A stretch of 6,479 nucleotides of DNA from Actinomycetota bacterium (GCA_903970355.1 CAJCIF010000283.1:1-6479); one strand, 5' to 3'. Numbered from the stretch's first letter, positions 1 to 5,930 are shown. The notes: generated from the sequence alone by a model not told the origin. Made by a program: numbers and translations.

Positions 1-47
1 ATCCCTCTGAAGCCCAAAACTTCAGCAGCCCTATCGTTCTTAAAAAG

Positions 48-53
48 TACAAT
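48..53 (+). promoter_or_regulatory. Possible -10 box upstream of the amidase gene
   Basis: TACAAT matches the sigma-70 -10 consensus at five of six positions and lies 22 bases before the amidase ATG. No recognisable -35 hexamer stands 16-18 bases upstream (that place reads roughly GCAGCC), so this is only a weak candidate. The gene could equally be transcribed from beyond the window edge. Confidence 0.2.
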
Positions 54-75
54 CTGCCTTTCGATTGGCGTGTAA

Positions 76-1971
76 ATGACATTTCTGTTCAGAATTAAAC
101 GAGCAATAGTGCTTACTCTTTTGGGCTCCATGGCCGCCGTGTGCGTTTCGGCATGCATTTCGGTAGAAGCGGCGCAGGCAGTAGATGGAAACGACATTTT
201 TGTTGCCTATCCCAATGAGGCAACTGAAATTCAGGCACCGGCAAGCTTCATTGTCGGAGCAATTCCGAAAGGGCACAGTCTTAGCTGCCAGGACCAGCCG
301 GTGCGTGTTAATACAGCCGGTTTCTTTGCGCACGTTGTTCCCCTCCAACATGGAACTAACAATTTTCTTCTTAGGATGGATGGCGGAACTGTACAAAAGG
401 AAGTGCATATTAAAAGAGAAGCGCGAATTGAGCCGATTTCAGAAAATGATTTGAAAGTGGCGTCATTCGAGCCTTCGCAAGATCTCGGTCTAAAACCGGG
501 CGATGCTATTTCTTTTACTGTGCGTGCAACACCGGCTTCGTCTCTCACAGTGGTGGTTGGCAAGAAAGAAATTGTTCTCAATCCGAGTTCCGCCAATCGT
601 GGCAAGAAAACAGGTCACGATCATGCTGTTCCGCACATCGTGCGTGGTCGAGATATAGCTTACGGTCATGTTATAGAACGGCGCAGTGGATCATCCAGCG
701 ATATTTACAGCGGTGTTTATAGAGTGCAGGCCGCAGATGATTGGCATGATGTAAAGCCAAAAGTCATTCTCGAACATAACAAGCGCCGTTTAACTTATAC
801 AGCCACTTGCCGCTTTAACACACTGGCGCGCAATGCTTTTGCTCAAACGCAACATCCTCTTACGATAGTGCGTCTCGGACCAGGTCTGGCTCGTACCACC
901 CCTTTAGATTCAGGGGTGCGGCTTGAGGTGGACGGCTGGGTTGGCGATCAGGTTCGCTGCCTGTATATACCAGGACATCATGTCTTTATAGAGCGAAAGG
1001 ATCTTGTTTTTGAAACTGATACTAAACCGGAACATTCATCCGTTTCCAGTCCGGCACCACATGCAGTGGCGCGTACCATAAACATACAGCCCAATCAATA
1101 TGGTGATTCGGTGCGAATACCATTAGATCAGCGCCTGCCCTATCAGGTAGAACAGAAGCTGTTGCCCAACACGCTTATCTTGCGGGTTTATGGTGTTACG
1201 GCTGACACAGACTGGGTAACTTCCGAAAGCCAGGATGCAGACTTAAAGAAAGAACGCCTGATAGATCATGTTACCTGGCGCCAGGCTTCAGACGATCAGT
1301 ACGAAGTCACTGTTCACCTGTCCGGCACGAAACAATGGGGTTATATCATTCGATACGATGGCACGACACTTTGTTTGGACGTGAAAAAGCCGGTTGAATT
1401 GAAGGCAAAGCCAAATGTGCTTGCCGGCATAAAAGTTTGCGTTGATCCTGGCCACGGCGGCAGCGAAACAGGATCAATTTGTTGCAATGGGCTGCACGAG
1501 TCAACACTCAACCTGGCCATTTCATACAAATTGAAAGAAGCGCTCGAAGCCAATGGTGCAACTGTGCTTATGACTCGTAAGAGCGATAGTGAATTTGTCT
1601 CTCTTGATGATCGAGTCAAAATCGCAACCGATTGGGGCGCAGATTTTTTGATTTCGGTTCACAACAATGCTTTGCCGGATGGTCTAGATCCCTGGAAAGA
1701 GCATGGCACTTCGTCGTACTGGTATCATCCTCAATCCGTCCAGCTGGCCGGTCTATTGCGAGATGCTCTTGTGGAAAAGCTGCGCTTTCCAAATTTGGGT
1801 GCTCGGTATCAAAACTTAGCACTGGCCCGCCCTACGGCTATGCCGGCCGTGCTGGTCGAAATTGGCTTCACAATCAATCCCGATGAGGTTGCACAGTTAA
1901 TCGATCCAACTGTCCAGCAAAACGCTGCTCAAGCTATCACAGACGGACTTATCAAATATCTCGGAAACTGA
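76..1971 (+). CDS. Exported multidomain N-acetylmuramoyl-L-alanine amidase (Amidase_3)
   Basis: Zn-dependent amidase that cleaves the bond between N-acetylmuramic acid and L-Ala of peptidoglycan in the periplasm, typically for daughter-cell separation or wall turnover. The C-terminal domain (about 452-629) carries the Amidase_3 signatures: DPGHGG with zinc ligand H460, E475 in HESTLNL, H529 in SVHNN, and catalytic E595 in VLVEIGF. Before it, about 334-439 is a beta-rich segment resembling an AMIN-type septum or peptidoglycan targeting domain. About 45-113 looks like an Ig-like glucodextranase-B type domain, and about 263-314 may be SH3b-like. The N-terminus is a Sec signal peptide with likely cleavage after A35 (AQA|VD); C27 in VSAC is a weaker lipobox-like alternative. 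ATG 76 directly follows an in-frame TAA (73-75), so no earlier start is possible. At 631 residues it is long for the family because of the extra N-terminal domains. Family assignment is secure; the N-terminal domain names are tentative. Confidence 0.95.
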   Translation: MTFLFRIKRAIVLTLLGSMAAVCVSACISVEAAQAVDGNDIFVAYPNEATEIQAPASFIVGAIPKGHSLSCQDQPVRVNTAGFFAHVVPLQHGTNNFLLRMDGGTVQKEVHIKREARIEPISENDLKVASFEPSQDLGLKPGDAISFTVRATPASSLTVVVGKKEIVLNPSSANRGKKTGHDHAVPHIVRGRDIAYGHVIERRSGSSSDIYSGVYRVQAADDWHDVKPKVILEHNKRRLTYTATCRFNTLARNAFAQTQHPLTIVRLGPGLARTTPLDSGVRLEVDGWVGDQVRCLYIPGHHVFIERKDLVFETDTKPEHSSVSSPAPHAVARTINIQPNQYGDSVRIPLDQRLPYQVEQKLLPNTLILRVYGVTADTDWVTSESQDADLKKERLIDHVTWRQASDDQYEVTVHLSGTKQWGYIIRYDGTTLCLDVKKPVELKAKPNVLAGIKVCVDPGHGGSETGSICCNGLHESTLNLAISYKLKEALEANGATVLMTRKSDSEFVSLDDRVKIATDWGADFLISVHNNALPDGLDPWKEHGTSSYWYHPQSVQLAGLLRDALVEKLRFPNLGARYQNLALARPTAMPAVLVEIGFTINPDEVAQLIDPTVQQNAAQAITDGLIKYLGN

Positions 1972-1987
1972 AATAAAATAAGGGCAA

Positions 1988-2755
1988 ATGACCAGACGTA
2001 TAGCAATTAACATCGGTAACTCCAGAGCTGCCTGCGGATTCTTTCGGGAAGGGAAGCTTTCTGAGTCATGGCACTACCCAACCGCAAATATAGAAACAGC
2101 AGCTACAACGATCGCCCAGCGCATCCAAAGTGAACCCGAGGTCGAAATTGCATTCTGCTCGGTTGTGCCCAATGCCACTAAGAAATTGAAGCAGTGTCTG
2201 CTTGAATTTGAGGTAGATCCGTTTCAAGTAACGACAATTAATCAGACCATTATTCATGGCGGTTATACATCGCTCGGAGCAGACCGGGTTGCCACCGCCG
2301 CGGCAGCGGTGCAGCGTTATCCTGAATGCGAAGTATTACTCGTATTTGATTTCGGGACGGCGACGACTTTGACGGCTGTCGATAAAACCGGGAAATTTCT
2401 GGGCGGCTTCATTACCCTGGGGCTCGGCAAAACGTTTGATGCCCTGCATCAATTTACCGCCCAGCTTCCGGATTTAAAGCAAATGCTTGGCGCGCCCATT
2501 AAAGATGGATTGGGCACTGAAACGGAAGAAGCGATCATCGGTGGATCCGTCTTAGGACATGTTGGCTTGTTCGAACAGTGGTTGGAACGAAGCCGGAAGC
2601 AATTTGCTACCGACGTCACCGTAGTGGCAACCGGCGGTTACGCCCGCTACTTGTCGCCATACACCGAAAAAATAGATTATCTGGAACCTAATCTCACCCT
2701 GATCGGGATCAATTTGATTGCCGAGGAGGCAAAGGTCCTAAAGGGTCGAGCTTGA
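1988..2755 (+). CDS. coaX: Type III pantothenate kinase
   Basis: Phosphorylates pantothenate to 4'-phosphopantothenate with ATP, the first step of coenzyme A synthesis, in the cytoplasm. The 255-residue length is normal for CoaX. Family motifs run in order: NIGNSR (8-13, phosphate-1 loop), LGADR (96-100, D99), DFGTATT (121-127, D121), GGFITLGLG (139-147) and ATGG (214-217). The usual Asp of the first motif (DxGN) is Asn here (N8); I recall that cyanobacterial CoaX also lacks it, so it need not mean loss of activity. The other two conserved Asp residues are present. ATG 1988 lies 16 bases after the amidase stop codon, with a short AAGGG (1980-1984) close upstream as a modest ribosome binding site. 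The spacing suggests cotranscription with the amidase gene. No biochemical link between the two is needed; the pairing may be incidental. Confidence 0.94.
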   Translation: MTRRIAINIGNSRAACGFFREGKLSESWHYPTANIETAATTIAQRIQSEPEVEIAFCSVVPNATKKLKQCLLEFEVDPFQVTTINQTIIHGGYTSLGADRVATAAAAVQRYPECEVLLVFDFGTATTLTAVDKTGKFLGGFITLGLGKTFDALHQFTAQLPDLKQMLGAPIKDGLGTETEEAIIGGSVLGHVGLFEQWLERSRKQFATDVTVVATGGYARYLSPYTEKIDYLEPNLTLIGINLIAEEAKVLKGRA

Positions 2756-2897
2756 AGGATTGCTCCAAGGCCTCGCGGTAATTCAAATTGGTGAGTGCTT
2801 CCGGAGAAAACATTTCGTCCTCCCAATAGCAAGCTTCTCTACCACGTAGCTCTTCAATCCGCTTAGCCAGGCTAGCGGGCAACTGCTCTTCGTGCAT
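2709..2897 (-). CDS. Small hypothetical protein, convergent with coaX
   Basis: Unrecognised 62-residue protein read from ATG at 2897 on the minus strand. It is charged and mostly helical in appearance, rich in Glu, Leu and Arg, with a Pro-rich tail (PLGPLPP). It has no signal peptide or membrane segment, and no known motif is visible. This start is chosen because AGGA stands six bases before the ATG, whereas an in-frame ATG nine codons upstream (2924) has no ribosome binding site. Its last 47 bases overlap the 3' end of coaX on the other strand. Arguments for a real gene are the good Shine-Dalgarno sequence, a protein-like composition, and its position in an otherwise empty 409-base gap. Against it are the small size and lack of recognised relatives. 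A chance open frame remains possible. Confidence 0.42.
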   Translation of the reverse strand: MHEEQLPASLAKRIEELRGREACYWEDEMFSPEALTNLNYREALEQSFKLDPLGPLPPRQSN

Positions 2898-3164
2898 TCT
2901 GTTTCCTGTTCTAGAGTCAGACATGTAGCTGACTTGATTTAGATAAGTGGCAGATATTATTTCGTCTTATTCCAGTGCTATAAATCGGCTCTGGCAGACG
3001 CTTTGCGAATTCGCATCAACATCTCCACGCTCAACAGTTTAGTTCAGCCGTACAAAAGAGCAATGCTTGACTTCCAGCTCCGGCGTGGCATTTTTCGAAA
3101 GAATAAATAATGGACTGTGGGAGAGCGCTACAATGAGGATTGGAAGAATAACTAAGGTGCCACC
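2898..3164. other. Intergenic region between the small ORF and the Sm-like gene
   Basis: This 267-base spacer separates two divergently oriented genes and should hold their promoters. It contains a 6-bp inverted repeat, AGTCAG (2915-2920) and CTGACT (2929-2934), just upstream of the small minus-strand gene. It also holds several AT-rich -10-like hexamers, including TATAAA at 2979-2984 and TACAAT at 3129-3134. None has a convincing -35 partner. I see no RNA gene or further coding frame worth calling here. Confidence 0.4.
3129..3134 (+). promoter_or_regulatory. Candidate -10 box for the Sm-like gene
   Basis: TACAAT (five of six to consensus) would place a transcription start near 3141, leaving a leader of about 24 bases that still contains the Shine-Dalgarno sequence of the Sm-like gene. 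The -35 position 17 bases upstream (about 3106-3111, AATAAT) is a poor match, so the call is weak. Confidence 0.25.
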
Positions 3165-3467
3165 GTGAATTTGAAACTTAGATTGGAGCGTTTGTGTGAT
3201 AACCGATCCTGGGTGCGACTCCACTTTCAGGACGGCACTACTTTAACCGGTAGAGTGCTCAGGCTTGGTCACGATTACGTCGAAATGGAATCCTATGGTG
3301 ATTTCGACAAGCCCAATGCCAGAGACTACTCCAAGCACCTGGTACCGCTCAACCTCGTGAAGATGATTACGATTGAATCTTCCTCTTTCGCCGATGCAGA
3401 AAGACAACGTTTGACCTACCTGGCTCAGGTTGAATCTGCGCCGCAATATCCAGATCTCGAAAAGTAA
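3165..3467 (+). CDS. Sm-like (LSm fold) small protein
   Basis: A 100-residue protein whose residues 16-71 fit an Sm-like beta-barrel. The Sm1 half is WVRLHFQDGTTLTGRVLRLG and the following strand (DGxxLxGxVxxxGxDYVEME, about 23-42); the Sm2 half is KHLVPLNLVKMITIES (57-72) after a polar insert (44-56). The tail 75-100 looks helical then disordered. Sm-like proteins usually form rings and often bind RNA; a specific role cannot be read from the sequence. There is no signal peptide, so it is presumably cytoplasmic. The start is GTG 3165, chosen because AAGGTG (3154-3159) stands five bases upstream, a strong ribosome binding site. The Y-x-K-H stretch at 55-58 recalls the YKH of Hfq, but the rest does not support calling it Hfq. 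The gene is probably monocistronic, since it converges with glmU across a hairpin and a repeat cluster. Confidence 0.75.
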   Translation: MNLKLRLERLCDNRSWVRLHFQDGTTLTGRVLRLGHDYVEMESYGDFDKPNARDYSKHLVPLNLVKMITIESSSFADAERQRLTYLAQVESAPQYPDLEK

Positions 3468-3492
3468 GATCCGACGCTGACGCTGGGATCTT
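3466..3492 (+). terminator. Hairpin at the stop codon of the Sm-like gene
   Basis: Arms AAGATCC (3466-3472) and GGATCTT (3486-3492) pair perfectly over 7 bp around a 13-base loop made of a GACGCT direct repeat. The left arm begins within the TAA stop codon. The sequence after it (GTGATGGG) has no T run, so it is not a classical intrinsic terminator on the + strand, but the position fits transcription or mRNA 3'-end formation. Confidence 0.4.
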
Positions 3493-3503
3493 GTGATGGG
3501 CTA

Positions 3504-3623
3504 ATGTAGGGGCTGTGATGTAGGGGCGGCTTTAGCCGCCCGCTAAATTTATTGGGCATGGCAGTGCCATGCCCCTACGTTATTCGCCCGCCAAATTTAT
3601 TGGCCGTGGCATTGCCCCTACGT
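3504..3623. repeat. REP/MITE-like palindromic repeat cluster
   Basis: Dense group of related short repeats between convergent genes. ATGTAGGGGC occurs twice (3504-3513, 3518-3527), and its near inverse GCCCCTACGT occurs twice (3571-3580, 3614-3623), so the block is bounded by inverted ends. Inside are a GC-rich hairpin (3524-3541, GGGCGGC/GCCGCCC) and a perfect 10-bp palindrome around one G (3554-3574). There is also a 48-base tandem duplication: a unit starting CGCTAAATTTATTGG at 3541 recurs at 3589 as CGCCAAATTTATTGG, with about 7 bases lost from its palindrome. A 24-base part (3554-3577) recurs identically at 6456-6479. No transposase is visible, so these would be non-autonomous. Between convergent genes such hairpins may also act as a two-way transcription block. 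Confidence 0.85.
3524..3541. terminator. GC-rich hairpin that may end transcription from both sides
   Basis: GGGCGGC, TTTA, GCCGCCC form a 7-8 bp stem with a very short loop. On the + strand it is followed by GCTAAATTTATT, which is T-rich but lacks a clean T run. It lies 57 bases after the Sm-like gene and 77 bases past the glmU stop codon, so it could serve both genes. It is also an integral part of the repeat cluster. Confidence 0.3.
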
Positions 3624-5039
3624 TGGCGTCTTGCGTTTTTGTCGTGCGGCCCAGCCGTCAACTGTTTCTTGAGAGGCTCTTCGTACGGCGAGGGATTCAG
3701 CCGGCACGTCTTTCGTTATAACGGTGCCGGCAGCGACCGCCGCTTCCCGCCCTAGTGTGACGGGCGCTACCAAAACGGCGTTGCTTCCTGTTGAAGCACC
3801 GTCTTCTATTGTCGTTCGCGCTTTCTGCTTCGTGTAGTGGTCGTAGTTGGCGGTAATAGTTCCGGCGCCAATGTTGACGTGGTTGCCAATGGTGGCATCG
3901 CCGATATAACTTAGATGACCAACGCTTGTTTTAAGACCAATAAAACTCTTCTTCACTTCAACGAAGTTGCCGATTTTGACTTCATCTGAAATGACGGAGC
4001 CAGGTCTCAAATGAGCGTACGGTCCAATGCGGCAGGCATTGCCAATCTGGCAATCTTCAAGATGCGATTGAACGATATGTGAACGAGAGCCTATGTGCAC
4101 CTCGCCTTCCATGACGGTGTTCGGACCAATTTTGCAAGCGCTGCCAATTGTGATATTGCCCATCAACCAACAGCCCGGCAAAATAACAGTGTCCTGTTCG
4201 ATAGTCACTTCAGGTGCAATCCAAGTTGTAGTCGGATCGATGATCGTCACGCCGGACTCGAGACTGAGTTTGCGCAAATGTCTCTCGTTCATAAGACTGT
4301 TGGCTATTGCTAAATCTGTGCGTGAATTGACACCAACCACTTCACGCCAGTCTTCCAATTCGAAGCTACTCAGTTTCAAACCTTTCTCTACTGCCCATCC
4401 AATCACATCGGTCAGGTAGTATTCGCCTTGCTTGTTGTCGTTTTTGAGAGCGTGCAAACCCTTTTTGATTAACGGCCATTGAAAGCAATAAACACCAGGA
4501 TTGATCTCATTCAAAGCTTTTTGTTGATCGGTTGCATCCTTCTCTTCAACGATCGCTTCGATCACACCCTTTTTAGAACGAACTATGCGGCCATACCCTT
4601 TAGGAATGGGCACACGCACTGTTAAAAGTGAGACGTCGGCTTTGTCTTCACGATGCTTGTTCATGAGTGCAGCAAGCGTTTCTTTTGACAGCAAAGGTGT
4701 GTCGCCTGCTAAAACCAGGATTGTACCTTCAAATTTTGCAAGCGCTTCCTCGGCTTGCAAAACGGCATGTCCTGTTCCTAACTGCTCTTCCTGTAAGTGA
4801 ATGGCGGTTGGGGTTTGCAGTTGAACTTGACCGACGTACTCTTTTATTTGTTCGGCCTGATGCCCAACTATGATGTGGATGCGATCGAGCGAAAGATTTT
4901 CGATGGTGTGCAGGATGCGTCCCAAGATGGGTTGACCGAGCACTTCATGCAGCACTTTGGAGATGGCAGAGCGCATTCGCTTGCCCTGTCCGGCGGCAAG
5001 AACAATGCACTGTGTACCTGGCTTGAATTCGCTTGTCAA
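3618..5039 (-). CDS. glmU: Bifunctional UDP-GlcNAc pyrophosphorylase / glucosamine-1-phosphate acetyltransferase
   Basis: Makes UDP-N-acetylglucosamine in two steps: acetylation of GlcN-1-P with acetyl-CoA by the C-terminal domain, then uridylation with UTP by the N-terminal domain. The product feeds peptidoglycan and lipopolysaccharide synthesis. The N-terminal nucleotidyltransferase shows LAAGQGKRM (14-22) with K28, QLGTGHA (86-92), AGDTPLL with Mg-binding D113, GYGRIVR (148-154), GEYYLTD (205-211) and GVNSR with N238. The C-terminal left-handed beta-helix (about 264-458) has R345, K363, catalytic H375 in GHLSYIGD, Y378, N398 in GAGTITANYD, and K404. These match the E. coli active site with a constant offset of 12. 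Length 473 against about 456 in E. coli. The start codon is TTG at 5039: an in-frame TGA lies ten codons upstream with no ATG or GTG between. The ribosome binding site is weak. The stop codon lies in the outer end of a repeat cluster. Confidence 0.97.
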   Translation of the reverse strand: MTSEFKPGTQCIVLAAGQGKRMRSAISKVLHEVLGQPILGRILHTIENLSLDRIHIIVGHQAEQIKEYVGQVQLQTPTAIHLQEEQLGTGHAVLQAEEALAKFEGTILVLAGDTPLLSKETLAALMNKHREDKADVSLLTVRVPIPKGYGRIVRSKKGVIEAIVEEKDATDQQKALNEINPGVYCFQWPLIKKGLHALKNDNKQGEYYLTDVIGWAVEKGLKLSSFELEDWREVVGVNSRTDLAIANSLMNERHLRKLSLESGVTIIDPTTTWIAPEVTIEQDTVILPGCWLMGNITIGSACKIGPNTVMEGEVHIGSRSHIVQSHLEDCQIGNACRIGPYAHLRPGSVISDEVKIGNFVEVKKSFIGLKTSVGHLSYIGDATIGNHVNIGAGTITANYDHYTKQKARTTIEDGASTGSNAVLVAPVTLGREAAVAAGTVITKDVPAESLAVRRASQETVDGWAARQKRKTPT

Positions 5040-5125
5040 ATCACCAACTCTTGGCGGCGCCCGCTCAAATCACCATTCAAACAGTGAATCTAGCACGAAA
5101 AAATACCGTTGTCCTGTAACCCCAA

Positions 5126-5162
5126 AAGATAAGAGGCACGATACATTCGTGCCTCTTATCTT
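5126..5162 (-). terminator. Strong intrinsic-terminator hairpin upstream of glmU
   Basis: Arms AAGATAAGAGGCACG (5126-5140) and CGTGCCTCTTATCTT (5148-5162) pair perfectly over 15 bp around a 7-base loop. Read on the minus strand, the hairpin runs into TTTTGGGG, giving a short U tract, and fits an intrinsic terminator. On the + strand the downstream sequence (CGCTTCCTTTG) is less suitable. No minus-strand protein gene lies to its right within the window, and glmU begins 87 bases beyond it. It must therefore end a small RNA, end a leader, or act as an attenuator for glmU. Confidence 0.65.
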
Positions 5163-5241
5163 CGCTTCCTTTGATGGTCGCAGTGTTGGTGCTGCCCCAA
5201 CAGACTCAATCCCTTAAGCCCCTCGAACTGGAGATACTGCG
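5126..5241 (-). ncRNA. Candidate structured RNA or attenuated glmU leader
   Basis: Reading the minus strand, two nested pairings precede the terminator hairpin. ACTGCG (at 5236-5241 in + coordinates) can pair with CGCAGT (5179-5184). Inside that, TGTTGG (5184-5189) and CCAACA (5197-5202) form a 6-bp hairpin with a 7-base loop; the two stems compete for base 5184. The 15-bp terminator follows 16 bases later. An ordered set of stems ending in a terminator upstream of a biosynthetic gene is the layout of a riboswitch-type leader or a small RNA. I do not recognise a known riboswitch, SRP RNA, tmRNA or RNase P signature. The left limit is the terminator; the true 5' end is unknown. Confidence 0.3.
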
Positions 5242-5323
5242 TCGTACTTTCAGCATAAGCTATCGATTCAATTTGTACCCTGTAGACAGACAATTCTTAC
5301 TAGCTTTAAAGTTCTGTTTAACT

Positions 5324-5352
5324 TTGATATTACATACATACCAGGGAATATT
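5324..5352 (+). promoter_or_regulatory. Candidate sigma-70 promoter for the cysteine-rich gene pair
   Basis: TTGATA (5324-5329, five of six to the -35 consensus) is separated by exactly 17 bases from AATATT (5347-5352, four of six to the -10 consensus), in an AT-rich setting. Transcription would begin near 5359, giving a leader of about 140 bases before the ATG at 5502. The palindrome AATACGTATT follows directly at about +4 to +13 and could be an operator. I do not see a clear CueR, CsoR or CopY site. Confidence 0.35.
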
Positions 5353-5361
5353 TTTCTCGAC

Positions 5362-5371
5362 AATACGTATT
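5362..5371. promoter_or_regulatory. Perfect 10-bp palindrome just downstream of the candidate promoter
   Basis: AATACGTATT is its own reverse complement and sits just past the predicted transcription start of the cysteine-rich operon, a usual place for a repressor site. It is short enough to arise by chance and no second copy was noticed, so an operator role is speculative. Confidence 0.18.
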
Positions 5372-5501
5372 CCTACTAGAGAACAGGGTTTCCAGCTTCA
5401 ACCAGATATGGTGACTCAATCAAATACTAAATAGTTTCCTAATTCGTGCTATGACGATAGGTATCTGAGGCGTGATTGCGGCTGTAAAGCGTGAAAAACT
5501 T

Positions 5502-5930
5502 ATGAAATCCTCTCGCCAGTTTCTTCGTTTAGTACTAACTCTTGTTATGGGGCTAACAGTCTTTCTGGCAACAGCAAGAGAAAGTTTTGGCTGCTGTTCT
5601 CCAGTCACTCTTGAGAGCGATGCAGTTTCTGTATTTTCTGTACAAGGCACGCAAGAACTGGCAAATGCTTCCTGCTGCAGCTCTGAAACACCGTCTTGTT
5701 GCTGCGCAACAACTGCTTCTCCTGGTATGGGCATCGTTGCCATTTCAGGATGCCAGATGCAATCTATATTTATTCCGCAAAGAACAGCCGAAATTACTCG
5801 TTTACCGGATCTCGCGTCACGAAATTTCAATACTCCGGAAACAGCTGCTTACAAGAGCTTGAGCGCTTTACGAGCTGGTGGGCAGAATAAGAAACAGATC
5901 TACATTCTTCATAGACAACTATTGATTTAA
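5502..5930 (+). CDS. Exported cysteine-cluster protein of unknown function, possibly metal-binding
   Basis: I do not recognise a family. The 142-residue product starts with a Sec signal peptide: MKSSR, a hydrophobic core about 8-24, then RESFG, with likely cleavage before C31. The mature part opens with C31-C32, followed by C58-C59, C66-C67-C68 and C84: eight cysteines in a Ser/Thr-rich, presumably flexible region of about 54 residues. The remainder (85-142) has no Cys and ends in a basic, hydrophobic tail. Vicinal Cys pairs fit binding of a soft metal such as Cu(I), or a disulfide-rich fold. SFGC is not a canonical lipobox (Ser at -3), though lipidation of C31 cannot be excluded. The frame also opens at GTG 5472, but GAGG there is only one base before the codon and the ten extra residues precede an otherwise ideal signal peptide, so ATG 5502 is preferred. 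It precedes a Csp-type copper protein by 51 bases, which supports a shared role in copper handling (inference). Confidence 0.7.
   Translation: MKSSRQFLRLVLTLVMGLTVFLATARESFGCCSPVTLESDAVSVFSVQGTQELANASCCSSETPSCCCATTASPGMGIVAISGCQMQSIFIPQRTAEITRLPDLASRNFNTPETAAYKSLSALRAGGQNKKQIYILHRQLLI

Larger units (their letters stand above)
5040..5501. other. 462-base region without a supported protein gene
   Basis: The stretch lies between the divergent starts of glmU (-) and the cysteine-rich gene (+). From left to right it holds the glmU ribosome-binding region with an 11-base direct repeat (TCAAATCACCA at 5036-5046 and 5065-5075), the 15-bp terminator hairpin (5126-5162), paired elements up to 5241, an AT-rich part (about 5270-5370) with a + strand promoter candidate, and a 10-bp palindrome (5362-5371). 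The open frames inside look like chance: no ribosome binding sites and no protein-like composition. Confidence 0.55.

Noticed and set aside
7..25. 6-bp inverted repeat CTGAAG/CTTCAG with a 7-base loop near the left edge.
   Set aside because: Short, no U tract after it, and common by chance; not enough for a terminator or operator call.
1..75. Open frame from the window start ending at TAA 73-75, directly before the amidase ATG; it could be the tail of an upstream gene.
   Set aside because: Only 24 codons are visible and a stretch this short is often open by chance; no recognisable protein signature. Cannot be supported from this window.
3039..3224. Minus-strand open frame of 61 codons with a hydrophobic middle, upstream of and overlapping the Sm-like gene.
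   Set aside because: Overlaps the well-supported GTG start and ribosome binding site of the Sm-like gene and has no protein-like composition beyond one hydrophobic run.
3504..3623. CRISPR array, suggested by repeated GCCCCTAC and AAATTTATTGG units.
   Set aside because: Only two unequal tandem units with related spacers; the units are palindromic and recur elsewhere with the same context, which fits REP/MITE elements. No cas genes are present.
5126..5300. Possible SRP RNA, RNase P RNA, tmRNA or known riboswitch in the stretch upstream of glmU.
   Set aside because: None of the signature sequences of these RNAs that I know is present on either strand; retained only as an unnamed structured element.
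5472..5501. GTG start giving ten extra residues on the cysteine-rich protein.
   Set aside because: The GAGG in front is one base from the GTG, too close to act, and the extension would bury a standard signal peptide beginning at ATG 5502.
5420..5830. Minus-strand open frame of 136 codons opposite the cysteine-rich gene.
   Set aside because: The + strand frame has a clear signal peptide and clustered cysteines and lies in line with the Csp-like gene; the minus frame has neither a recognisable motif nor an exported-protein pattern and is best read as a shadow.
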